Positions 1 through 64,000 of a stretch of DNA of 64,000 nt are shown piece by piece (position 1 is the stretch's first letter; each line of letters begins with the position of its first letter). The notes beneath the pieces were generated by a model, which saw only the letters and a list, made by a program, of their open reading frames with translations, ran no database searches and was not told the DNA's origin. Source of the stretch: Metallyticus violacea. Its lineage: Eukaryota; Arthropoda; Insecta; Mantodea; Metallyticidae. The position numbers were made by a program, and so were the translations under genes. The stretch lies in the NCBI GenBank assembly GCA_030762175.1, contig CM060846.1, positions 240,509,012-240,573,011 of the forward strand. Reading direction: 5' to 3'.

Positions 1-5
1 ATTAG

Positions 6-54256
<54,251 letters not shown>

Positions 54257-54380
54257 GTATACTTTATAATAATTTAAAAATCACATAACAGTTCAACAGC
54301 AATTATCATCAAAACTTAAGCAAATGTAATTCATTTTTTTATACATTTGTGTTATTTGTACAACATCATATGTTGGTTTA

Positions 54381-54594
54381 TTCTTAATTAGCTAGTGAGT
54401 TGATTTAATACTCTTATGGTTCACTTACCATTGTACAGAACATGTTTCACAGGTTCTTGCTCACATCATCATGTTCTGTATAATTCAATGGTAAGTGGGG
54501 CATAAGGGTATTAAATTGACTCAATAGCTAATTAAAAATAAAGTAATTGCTTTGCTGTATTAGCTCTGACATGAAATTAATTTTAAATTTAATC
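54381..54594. mobile_element. family-B inverted terminal-repeat element, copy 2
   Basis: Begins ttcttaattagctagtgagt; the inverted copy ends in agctaattaa near 54535, followed by tgtattagctctgacatg and ttttaaattta, matching 27594-27868. On the - strand it has ATGATGA (54466-54472), GAAAC (54444-54448) and the palindrome ACATGT (54441-54446 region), so the hammerhead-like plan is kept with a mutated core and poor stem II. Shorter in the centre than copy 1, with only one motif. Confidence 0.7.
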
Positions 54595-55601
54595 ATATGT
54601 TGGATTTGTGAAATCATAGTGCATAATATAACTAAAATCTATAAATTAATAGAAGAAGGAAGCAAACTAACTCATAGCTCATCTACTATATATATCAAAT
54701 AATTTATTCTCAAAACACAAACACACATGCAAGTACTCACACTCACTCATTCACTTGTACATATATAGAAACACTGTTATCTTTGTTAATGTGGGAATTC
54801 CAAATCATGTCAGGAAGAGGGTAATAAAAACCTTTAATACTCAATTGCTCTTAATATCTGCCCACATTATTAAAAAGCTTTCAAAATATATCCAATATTA
54901 CAGGTGATTCATAATAATATATAAAAACATAACATTAAACAATAATTAATGGGACACATTTTATTGAATGTACAACACTAAATAACAAAAATTATTCATG
55001 TTTCTTTCTTAGTGTTTATAGAATAACATCAATGAGCTGAACATTAATATACCAGTAGTTTCTTCTAATTGTTGATACTTTTCAAATTATAATGTTTTTC
55101 TAATAATTTTAAATTTACCGCTTTTTCTGCAGCAACCATAGTAGTTCAAAGCTATTATCTAGATGGTAATAAAGGTTTTCATTAGTAGAATCTAGAAGGC
55201 TTTAATAGATCAACATCTTTAAAAGTCATTGATATGCATTGATATATATACAACAACATAACATTTTGCAAAATCTAAATTTTTTTTATATATCAATAGC
55301 TTGTTAAAGATGTCCCAAACACAATTTATGTTTCACATGTTTGGATCTGATATAATGGCCACAAGTGACACTTATGAAGCTTATTTCTGTGTACCGGCTG
55401 GAGACCAAAATGTTGTATGGGCTCCTCATGTGTCTTATGGTAGCTGTCAGTCTACTTTAGAGGGTTGGCTATGTGAAACAAGAAAATGTAGCTGTTGGCA
55501 GTTCCTTGAATATGGAGAGAGTCTAAAAATCATCAGGACAGCATTACTTTTATATGGTTGACATTGCACATTATAAAAACACCAAAACCAGAACAAGTTA
55601 C

Positions 55602-56100
55602 TTTTACGATCGACTGCCTCAACCGATTGTGTGTCTGCAAGAAACTAAACTTCGACCACAGGATTCCTTCACTCTCCGCGGTTACTCTTCGGTGAGGTAT
55701 GATCTTCCTCCCGAAGACGGCACTCCCGCGCATGGCGGAGTATTAATTTTAATCCGAGATGATGTTTACAGTACTTCACTTAATCTCCAGACGCCTATAC
55801 AGGCTGCTGCAGCTGCAGTCCACTTCTCCGGCTTAAGTTTTTCCGTTTGCACTGTTTACTTGCCTCCATCTGCTACTGTGGCAACAGTTGATCTGGATAA
55901 TCTTTTATCTCAGCTACCGCCCCCTTTCCTACTTTTGGGGGACTTTAATACTCACCATCCCCTGTGGGATCCCAACTCGGAGTGTGCAAGGGGTAGCATG
56001 TTGGCTGACTTTCTAGACCGCCAACATCTAATTCTGCTCAACACTTGTTATCTTACTTTTATTTCTGACAGCACTCATTGCTTTTCTCACCCATATAATG
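55602..56100 (+). pseudogene. LINE AP endonuclease domain
   Basis: Reads PIVCLQETKLRPQDSFTLRG, then GGVLILIRDDV, VYLPPSA and LLLGDFNTHHPLWDPNSECA, RGSMLADFLDRQHLILLNT. The QETK glutamate and GDFNxHHxxW aspartate/histidine of the APE-type endonuclease are intact. The very N-terminus (N-x-R) and the final SDH motif are missing, cut by 5' truncation and the deletion at about 56090. Confidence 0.88.
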
Positions 56101-56109
56101 AACGGATTT

Positions 56110-56660
56110 GCGAGAAGGTGCCAAACTGTTGCTGTCTTTTTTGATTTGGAGAAGGCTTACGATACCTGTTGGAGAGGCGGTATCTTTCGTACGCTTTATG
56201 AATGGCGTATATGTGGTCGGATGTCTGTTTGTATTCGGGATTAATGAAAGACCGGGTTTTTAATGTTCGCGTGGGATCAGTTTTATCATCTAGTTTTATT
56301 CAAGAGAACGGTGTACCTCAGGGCTCGGTACTCAGTTGCACACTGTTTGCAATTGCTATTAACTCTATCAATGAATGTTTATCGCCAGGAATACAATCGT
56401 TGTTCGTTGACGATTTTGCCATCTTTCTTTCCTCTCGGAGAACTTGTCTTTTGGAACGCCGCCTCCAATGCTGTCTCGACCGCCTTTACGCTTGGAGTGT
56501 GAATCACGGGTTCCGTTTCTCCGCAGAGAAGACCGTCTGCATGAACTTCTGGCGCTATAAGGAATATCCATCTCCGTCTCGGCCCAGATGCTCTTTCTTT
56601 CGCAGACGAAAAGATTCCTTGGCTTGGTGTTTGACAGAAAATTATGCTGGTCATCGCATA
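56110..56660 (+). pseudogene. LINE reverse transcriptase, motif A onward
   Basis: Frame reads TVAVFFDLEKAYDTCW (motif A, 56130-56175), then VPQGSVLSCTLFAIAINSI (motif B) and SLFVDDFAIFLSSR (the catalytic F-V-D-D, 56395-56440), HGFRFSAEKTVCMNFW. The finger region that should precede motif A is missing because of a deletion that joins it straight to the endonuclease. One stop near 56242 separates motif A from motif B. Confidence 0.85.
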
Positions 56661-57188
56661 TAGCACAACTCAGAGGCAGGTGTGAACGTTCTCTTTGTAT
56701 TTTACGTGTTTTAAGTGGCACATCCTGTGGAGCTGACCGGACTCTTCCTTTACGTTTTTACCGCTCTCTTATGCGGTCCAAACTGGATTATGGCTGTGTT
56801 GTTTACGCCTCTGCGCGACCTTCTGTTCTTCGTCGCCTTAACCCCATCCCCATCACCGGGGTATCCGTGTTGCCATTGGAGCATTCCCAACTAGTCCTGT
56901 GTTAAGTTTATGTGCGGAGTCTGGAGAACCTCCGTTGGTTTATCGTAGGGATTTTTTACTTTCTGCATATGGTTGTCGACTAGCTACGCAACCCCGGCAT
57001 CCCACGAACGAGCCGTTTTTTACTGAGCCTGTCGGTCCGTTTTATGCTGCTCGGTCTTTTACTCCTAAGCCTGCTGGCTTTCGTTTTAGGGAGATTTTAC
57101 GGACGTTGGACTTCGAATTACCTGCTTTTTTTCTTAGCCGGAAAAACTTCTTCTCCCCCTATGCTTTTAGCAGAGGCCCCCGTTCATC

Positions 57189-57647
57189 TTGGGCTTACGT
57201 CCTGTCCAAAATCTTCGACCGCAGCACCCCATTATTCGTAGTGTTTTTAGCGATATTGTCTCTTCTTTTGTATATACCGACGGCTCAAAGTCTGACACGG
57301 GACTAGGATGTGCTTTTGTTTTTAACGGAGCTAGTTTTACTTTTGGTCTTAACGTTGCAACGTCTATTTTTATGGCGGAGCGTTATGCTATTTATCGGGC
57401 GATTTTATTTATTTGTAATCGGGTGCTGGGGAATAGTGTTGTTTGTTCTGACTCTTTGAGTGCCATTTTAAGTTTTAGAAATCTACACAACCACCACCCT
57501 CTTGTACAGAAGATCCAGGATGTAGTGTTAACTCTTCTCGACGCTGGCGTCAGGGTGACACTACTATGGGTACCTGGACATATGGGACTCCCAGGTAATG
57601 AGTCCGCAGATGTCGCAGCTAAATCCGGCCCTTTTAGATCCTGCTGA
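57189..57647 (+). pseudogene. LINE RNase H domain
   Basis: Reads VYTDGSKSDTGLGCAFVFNG (the first catalytic Asp), FMAERYAIYRAILF (catalytic Glu), VCSDSLSAILSF (Asp) and LLWVPGHMGLPGNESADVAA (His/Asp). All catalytic residues are present in an open stretch of 152 codons. The short overlapping frame after it (57598-58092) continues with a C-terminal Cys/His cluster CPHCDHPLTVHHILIECHH. Confidence 0.9.
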
Positions 57648-58099
57648 GTACGAACAACGTTTTTATTTTGAGGATTTTATACATTCTTTACGGAGAGGCA
57701 TTCTCTTGCGCTGGCGCGATGAGCGGTGTTTGATACCAACCAATAAGTTTCGGGAATGTGAATCCGCCCCTTTTAACTGGTCGACTTCTCGCGCAGTTCG
57801 TCGCGAAGAAGTAATTTTAGCTCGTCTGCGAATTGGGCATTGCCGTTTTAGTCGCCGTCACCTTTTTAATGGTCAACCAGCTCCAGCTTGCCCTCACTGT
57901 GACCACCCCTTAACAGTGCATCACATTTTAATTGAATGCCATCATCTGGCAGCTTTTAGACATAGCCTGGTTTTTCATCCTCTATTGAGGACTTACTGGC
58001 AGATGATGTGGTTGCTGTTGAGCATGTGCTCCATTATATTTGTGTTTGTGGTTTTTGGAGCGAGGTGTGAGGTTCTATGTTTTTACTCATGACGGCATT

Positions 58100-58455
58100 T
58101 TTAGACTATTTTAAGACTGTTGTTATTTCAGCTTTTGCTGAATCGTTTTTGTACCAGTCTTTAATTGTTGTGTTGCATATTGCCCTTGTTATTTGTTTTG
58201 GGGTTTTATTGTTACCATTTTAGCCTTTTATAAGACTGGTTTGTTTTCAGCACTTGCTGATGTGTTTTACTACCAGTCTTTATTTGTTGTCATCAATATT
58301 ACCCTTGTTGTTTGTTTTGGGTTTTATTGATACAATTTTAGACCATTAAAAGACTGTTGTATTTTCCGCTCTTGCAGCTGTGTTTTAGTACCAGTCTTTT
58401 GTTTGTGGATCTTTATACCCTTGTTATTTGTTATGGGGTTAAATTTTATTGCACA
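58100..58455 (+). repeat. three ~118-bp tandem repeats in the LINE 3' UTR
   Basis: Units start near 58103, 58222 and 58340; each has aagactg...cag...ttgctg...accagtctt, then ccttgtt(g/a)tttgtt and gggtttta. Units differ by scattered changes, so the array is not recent. Confidence 0.88.
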
Positions 58456-60398
58456 AAGTACTACTGTTAATTCACTTATGCACTGTATTTGTGTTAATTG
58501 TTTATTTATTTCTTTATTTTTTATTTCTGACACAATACTTGGTGTGTTTGGGCGCTAATGACCATAGCAGTTTTGAGCTCTTAAGCAATAATCATCATCT
58601 TGTATATTTTGTAAGTTTTAATTTTCAAACATTATTTTCTCTATTGTACTTTTCTATCATCTCATATATCCAATATCATATATTTGATCTTTATGGATGA
58701 ATAAATGACTATTGACTACCACATAGTGAGAAACTGCCAATTCCATCACCACCACAATATGCTATATCTGAAGATGAGGTACAAAATTTTAGTGATTACG
58801 GCAATTTCTGCAATAATGATGAGAGTAAACCGAAGGAACCACAGTTCTCACTCAAAAAAATTAGATGATCTTATAAGGGAATTGGAACTATCCAATTCAA
58901 AGGCCCTCCTTGCATCCCATCTTAAGGAAAAAAACTTGCTTGCTAAAGAATGCATAATAACAAGATACATAGTGAGGTATAAGGATTTTGTGTGCTTCTA
59001 TCAAATTTCCAATAATCTATGTTTCTGCAACAATGTTAATGCTCTCTTTCAACACATACAGATCCCTTATGAACCAGACTAGTGGCATCTTTTTATAGAT
59101 AGTTCAAGTACAAGTCTTAAAGTTGTGCCATTACACAATGGGAACAAGTTTCCTACTATTCCATTATCTTATTCTGTTTACCTGAAAGAGACATAAGAAA
59201 ATGTCAAGTTGCTCTTGGAAAAGCTCAACTGTGGATGTGGCGATTTTAAGGTGTAGGATTTTCACTGGAGCTTCAATGTGGCTACACCAAGTATTCTTGC
59301 TTCCTCTGCTTATAGAATAGCACGGCAGACAATTTGCATTACACCAGGAGAGACTGACCAGGAGAGAAAAGAGTTGCTTCCAGGCACACACAATGTAAAA
59401 AATTAATCTCTTGTGTCCACAGAGAAGATTTTGTTACTGCCACCCCATATTAAACTTGATTTTTAAACAATTTATCAAAAATTTTGATACTCTGAGGTTC
59501 TAAGAGTCATCGGACAAATGTTCCACAAGTTATCAGAAGCAAAAATGAGAGATGGAGTTTTTACCAGACCTCAGGTTCAAGTGATTTTACAATCTAAAGA
59601 ACTTGTAAATTGAATGACTCTTGATGACTGTAATACTTTTCAGCTTTTAGAATGGTAGTGCAACGGTTGTTAGCCAACAAAAGAAGTGATAATTACAAAG
59701 AACTGATTGAGAATTTGATACAAGCCTACCATGTACTTGGGGTGTAGAATGTCAGTCAAAATGTACTATTTGTTTTCTCATATAGATTTCTTAAGACCAA
59801 ATTTGGGAGATGTAAGCAAGAGACATGGTAAACTGATGCATTCAGGACATTCTCATGCGGAAAGAAGATATCTGGGACATTGGGATTGTGCAATGATGGG
59901 AGACTATGTATTAGGTATTGAATGTGCAGAGGGGTCAAAAAAACATTAAAGGAAAGCCATTTTAGAGTTCATTTTTTAATGATGGCATTGTTGTATTGAA
60001 AATGCAGTGTTACTGAGTATTATTGAACTTATGTGAACCATTATTTAATATATTTATTACATTTATTTTTATATCTGTAGCTGTATTAAATAAACTTGTG
60101 ATTTTGGTTGATTTTAAGAATATTTAAGAATGAAGTAGTACATCCTAAATATTGACTTTGGAAAAAAAAACCTTTATATCCATAATCAGTAACGCCAAAT
60201 TAAGAAATAAACAATAAAGGATAAACAAAAACTTGATAAATTATTTTATGCAGTGTAACTTGCCTATTTATGAATTACTCATATTCAGATTTACATTACT
60301 ACCTAATTTCTATTGATTTCTACACAAGTCATAAAAAAAAGAAAAAAAAAACACACACACACACGCACACACGCACGTATAATGCATTGTAGTAAACT

Positions 60399-60429
60399 TT
60401 TTTTTTTTATTTAAGGACGCTCTTTAACA
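60399..60429 (-). mobile_element. 31-bp SINE family A stub with 15-bp target duplication
   Basis: Only the T-run and the last 20 bases of family A (atttaaggacgctctttaac) are present. It is flanked by a perfect duplication, gcattgtagtaaact at 60384-60398 and 60430-60444, so it is a genuine, extremely 5'-truncated insertion. Confidence 0.9.
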
Positions 60430-60984
60430 GCATTGTAGTAAACTGCTTGTATGTATATGTATACATAAAGATGCTGGAAGCTACCTCTATGACCACACAA
60501 ACTAACCTTAACACATCTAGTCTTTATATTGAAAACCTTTATTTCTTCTGATAACATGGCTCTGGTTATAGATATGATAGCAACTGAAGTGTAGTTTCCT
60601 TTAATAATGGATACAATATTTAAAGATTAAATTTTATAATATGTGTATCAAAATATGTGCTAGTTACTAAAATAAGATAAGCTATTCATATAGTGACAAG
60701 GGACATCTATACTTTGTATATAATTCTAAATACAATATGCAAAATTAATTATTTTAATAAATGTCAACATGGGATTTGCTGAATGAAACTTCTTTACAAT
60801 ATTTATAATATTCATTTATTAAATATAATTTATTCTATAAAAATAATTTTTGGGTAGGTATTAATCTTAAATTTGTTTATATAATTTACATTTCTTGGGT
60901 ATTGATGTAAAAGGTTGTATATTTTTAAGATATTGCTTTTAAATTATTTTCATATAATTTGGAATTATACACATTAATATGCAA

Positions 60985-61540
60985 CTTAATATTATAAGGG
61001 AATTATGAGGGTGAACTTCAGCATTTGTTACCAAATTTCCAAAATTGGTCTTTATTTGAATTACTAATCTTTAATGCAAATGCAGAACTAGGTTAGTACA
61101 TTTAATTTCTTTAAATACTCCTGCAACTTTCCCTCCTAGAATTGGCTGTTGTGATACCAGCACTTTCCTTTGTAATACAAATATGGCATGGCTGTTAACA
61201 GAATTTTCCCATGTTATTAAGTCCTACGATAGCAATGAGTGAAAATAAGCAATATAACATATTTATAGTACAGATGTATCCAAAATCATGATTATTATGA
61301 TCTAAGGATGAAACTGAATTAAACTTCAAATCATACACAAGATCTTAACTGGTCCACAATAAAGTATGCTCTACTAAGTTCAAGAGATAAGTTTTTAATT
61401 TGCTTGTCCCAACTTTGATCAATCCATAGTCCTAAGAACTTGGTTTTGTCAGACAAATTTGTTAATTTAGACACTAATTTACTATTTATGTTTTTCTAAT
61501 TTTTTACTTTTTATGCAGAAATTTGACTACTACAGTCTTA
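60985..61540 (-). pseudogene. LINE RT C-terminal remnant
   Basis: On the - strand: SKLVSKLTNLSDKTKFLGLW then IDQSWDKQIKNLSLELSRA (61385-61495), SVNSHAIFVLQRKVL (61155-61205), GGKVAGVFKEIKCTNLVLHL (61080-61145) and NLVTNAEVHPHNS (60995-61050), in shifting frames. Same class as the remnants at 18905 and 45815. Confidence 0.65.
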
Positions 61541-63229
61541 TTTATTTATTGCAATAATTTAGAAGCTTTCCATTCCATTAAAGGGTAGTGCACTAAAAAT
61601 ACATTTTTATACATTTTAGTCTATAAATAGCCGATAACTATATTTAAAATCTTTCTCAATGGCCCAATTCTCATATTATAGTTACTTCACTTCAAGTACA
61701 TGTACAGCCACAGCACTCTAACTTAGCTGCCTCTGCATTTTTCAAGCAGGCAAATAGAAAATTGTGAACTTGATGGTGTTACTGTGTCTAATACATTTAC
61801 ACATTGCCTCTCAGTATTTTATATTTATTGTTGAGAGAGGATGTGTGTATAATCAGTTGTTTTAAATAATGATTTCAAATACAAATTTAAAACATCATGC
61901 CTTATTGCATAATTTATGACTATGCAATCAGTAAACCACTTACAAGCCTGAAAAAAATAGGTATTAGGTTTCGGAGTAAAGTTGCTTATTTTGTACAAAA
62001 TCTGTATAACAATTGCAAAAAATTCTTGTATCCACATTCAGATGAATCAGACATACCCTTCATTTCATATATAGGATATTTTAGTTAAATGTAATGAAAG
62101 TGCATATTATTTCAAAAATGAAATTCAAAAATCCATTTATAGTTGATAGTGTAATACTGAATAAATTACTGAGTCCTCAAGCAAAACTTTACCTTAAAAA
62201 GTGCTTGTTCCCTCCTTGCAAAGAAAATTATTTCAGAGGTAACCCTGCATATGTGTCAGAAAAATTAATGGCGGCAAATATTATGAATATGTGCAGTGCA
62301 CACTACAACATGGCACCTGCAAAAATGCATTAGGTAGCTATAAGGTGCAAAAATGGTTGTGCAGTACTACCCTTAAATGCTATCATAATAAAACATACAT
62401 CTTGTATTAAAAGACATGTATGTATAAAAGGACTATGATGGCCACTATTGCCTACAATTTATATCAGAAAAAAATTATAAGTTCTTCTGCTGAGTTCTCA
62501 AAATCTGCAGATGTATGAACTATAAAAGAAGTTATGGTGAAAATTCTATCTGATGAAGAAATGGGCTGACTGCTGAAATTACTGAAGATATGTTTCAAAG
62601 TCATATTTATAATTATACTTTATTGGAGTCACCAATGAGAGACAAGCAAAGAAATACTGGCTTAATATGCAAGTGAAATGGGGCAAATAAAATAATATTG
62701 TCCATGATTTTAACTTAAATTACAGAAAGTAGCAATATTATATAATGCAGCAAATATCCATCCAGAGTTGTGCCAAGTGGCACTCTGATATCTAACACAT
62801 AGCAATTATTTACATTTATAGCTACAGAACATGGAAACTATCAATCAGGGTAAGCTCTAAGTTTTACTAGGAGATTTTTTTCATAGTTATTATTATGTGT
62901 TTGTAGGGCCTATAGATCTAGAATTTGTTTTCAGTTGTGTTTAAGGTAAACTGACATTAAAGCACATTAATTTGTTTAGTATGTATGACTATATATGGAT
63001 GCATGAGTGTAACCATTGCTTTAAAGCTTGTATTACTGATTCAAACTTTAATGCAACAAAAAAAAAAAAAATAACGTAATGTATAAATAAAGAGAAAGTA
63101 ATCAATATAAGTACAAAATAAGAAATATTCAATATTTCAGTGTGGAATAAGGTTAGTTGGTTCCTAGTGGCCAGTGGGGATACTGATATATTTACCAATT
63201 TTTCCCTAGCTTTTGAATTATTTTTCATT

Positions 63230-63285
63230 TAATTGATATCATTGTATGATTAGCTTCACTGTGCAAGTTCTAATTTACATTTTAA
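63230..63285 (+). mobile_element. fragment of the Penelope terminal arm
   Basis: Reads ttgatatcattgtatgatta then gcttcactgtgcaagttct and aatttaca, the direct form of the arm at 2735-2790 and 43541-43640. No hammerhead core is adjacent. Confidence 0.65.
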
Positions 63286-63815
63286 TTATTTTTCATTTGT
63301 TTGTTCCTATCAAGTTGGCTGCATTTAAGTAGATGTCCTTTATTTAGGATAATATTCACATCCTTACACAATGAGCAGTGGCCATCCTTAATTAATTTCA
63401 TCCTGAAGAGATGTCCTGACAGGCAACCATGCCCAACAATTAAGCAGAATCTTTTTTTTTTTTTTCCTTCCCTAATAAAAGATGTCCAAAGTCTTTAAAT
63501 CTTCATATCTTCCTTTAAGATTTTGTTAAACATTTTGTTGTTCTTTTTCAGTTATTAATCTTGTATGAGTTTTAATTTAGAAGAAAGTTCTAGTTCAAAA
63601 AATGGTGATTTTAATTTTATAGTTGCTCCTTTATTTGCTAAAGTACCAGCAATCTCTTTCTCCTTTAATCCCACATGACTGATGATCTATTGTAAAACTA
63701 TTTCTGTATTTCTGATCTGCAAAAAATTATATAGTTTCTGTATTTCATTTGAAATTAAAATTTAAATTGAAATTTTTGATATGCTAAGAACAAATACAAA
63801 AATTACAAATACAAA

Positions 63816-64000
63816 CTGCCAGGGGGCCTCCACCTATCTGGCCCAAGCCATTTTAGGGTATGCCCCCTCGCAATTACCGCCACGGGTGTTCGAGGTCGTT
63901 AAAGTGCAAACTCGTGAGCAGGAGATCAGGGTTTTGAATCCCGCCAGGACCGTCCTTCCCGACTGAGGTTTTTCCTGATTTTTCTCAGTCCTCATAAATG
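63816..64000 (+). mobile_element. SINE family B, copy 3 (cut by the window end)
   Basis: GC-rich head (ccagggggcctccacctatc) followed by cgtgagcaggagatcagggt, box B-like ttttgaatccc, caggaccgtcc and ctgaggtttttcctgatttt. Matches 16400-16552 read in reverse. It carries more 5' sequence than the other two copies. Confidence 0.7.

Larger units (their letters stand above)
55597..58702 (+). mobile_element. LINE with endonuclease, RT and RNase H, internally deleted
   Basis: A non-LTR retrotransposon of the RNase H-bearing I/Jockey group, inserted in the unknown-family pseudogene. 5' truncated: it starts inside the AP endonuclease. Order: endonuclease (55602-56088), a deletion junction near 56090, RT from motif A on (56125-56660), a frame-broken thumb region, RNase H (57255-57640), a CPHC...HHxxxEC knuckle (57885-57945), a 3' UTR with three 118-bp repeats (58100-58455) and an end with gggcgctaatgaccatagca (58550) and an ATC-rich tail. 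GC content is well above the host intron. It is the best preserved element of the window. Confidence 0.85.
55301..59947 (+). pseudogene. decayed copy 2 of the unknown gene family, split by a LINE
   Basis: N-terminal part 55301-55596: GDQNVVWAPHVSYGSCQST, LEGWLCETRKC, then YFYMVDIAHYKNTKTR (the Cys of the YFC motif is now Tyr). Then the LINE. The frame resumes near 58720: PHSEKLPIPSPPQYAISEDE, then LDDLIRELELSNSKALLASH (58860-58920), LFIDSSSTSLKVVPLHNGNK (59085-59145), LKVDFHWS-like Cys region, HKLSEAKMRDGVFTRPQVQ (59525-59580), SVKMYYLFSHIDFLRPNLGD and RRYLGHWDCAMMGDYVLG (59755-59915). Same order as copy 1 at 7040-8615 but much more diverged. Many stops. Confidence 0.78.
54257..64000 (+). other. 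tail of the window: start of the next twitchin intron (more than 9.7 kb)
   Basis: No exon continuing the open Ig domain was found. Contents: family-B element copy 2 (54381-54594), decayed unknown-family gene copy 2 (55301-59947) with a LINE inside (55597-58702), a (AC)n tract (about 60343-60376), a SINE stub (60399-60429), a LINE remnant (60985-61540, - strand), a Penelope arm fragment (63230-63285) and SINE B (63816-64000). 61540-63230 is AT-rich with nothing recognised. Confidence 0.7.

Noticed and set aside
62555..62600. CTGATGAAG ... GAAA as a hammerhead
   Set aside because: No stem II pairing and no related arm sequence nearby.

Overview
This is an AT-rich, repeat-laden animal nuclear window, most likely from an arthropod. 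It is almost entirely one gene on the + strand: the 3' part of the giant muscle gene twitchin/projectin (Drosophila bent). I can place 19 exons between 6 and 54256 (3,241 nt, about 1,080 codons). All have GT donors and AG acceptors, and the phase is kept across every junction. In order they encode the end of an Ig domain, an FnIII domain, a basic linker, a complete titin-family kinase with its C-terminal regulatory tail, two Ig domains, a Ser/Pro-rich linker, two more Ig domains and the start of another Ig. The 5' end of the gene lies left of the window and the 3' end right of it. After 54256 I found no further exon.

Layout: 1-5003 holds the Ig end, FnIII and kinase N-lobe. 11874-21563 holds the catalytic loop, C-lobe and regulatory tail. 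25361-28256 holds two Ig domains, 31987-38311 the linker, and 39305-54256 the terminal Ig domains. The introns (0.1 to 11.3 kb) are graveyards of transposable elements. I see a tRNA-derived SINE family (four copies plus a 31-bp stub) and a second tRNA-related family; several degraded LINEs; two LINE ORF1 fragments; one younger LINE with endonuclease, reverse transcriptase and RNase H; a Penelope-like element (RT plus GIY-YIG endonuclease); and remnants of hAT, Mutator-like and mariner-like transposases. Two decayed copies of a repeat-borne gene family of unknown function are also present, one of them split by the LINE.

The most interesting signal is a set of short inverted-repeat elements in at least six introns (and the tail). 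They share an anatomy: a hairpin flanked by a CUGAUGA-like box and GAAA, then a short palindrome (ACCGGU or ACAUGU), then a long arm also found inverted at the other end. This matches a minimal hammerhead ribozyme of the kind known from Penelope-like retroelements. Two copies sit just after the C-terminal end of a Penelope endonuclease frame, and the stems show compensatory changes between copies.

Other points: the codon for the catalytic aspartate of the kinase is split by a 6.9-kb intron; the acceptor of exon 8 is duplicated in tandem, making a decoy exon with an immediate stop; and exon 14 has a NAGNAG acceptor. All calls come from reading the sequence and recalling families; no search was run.
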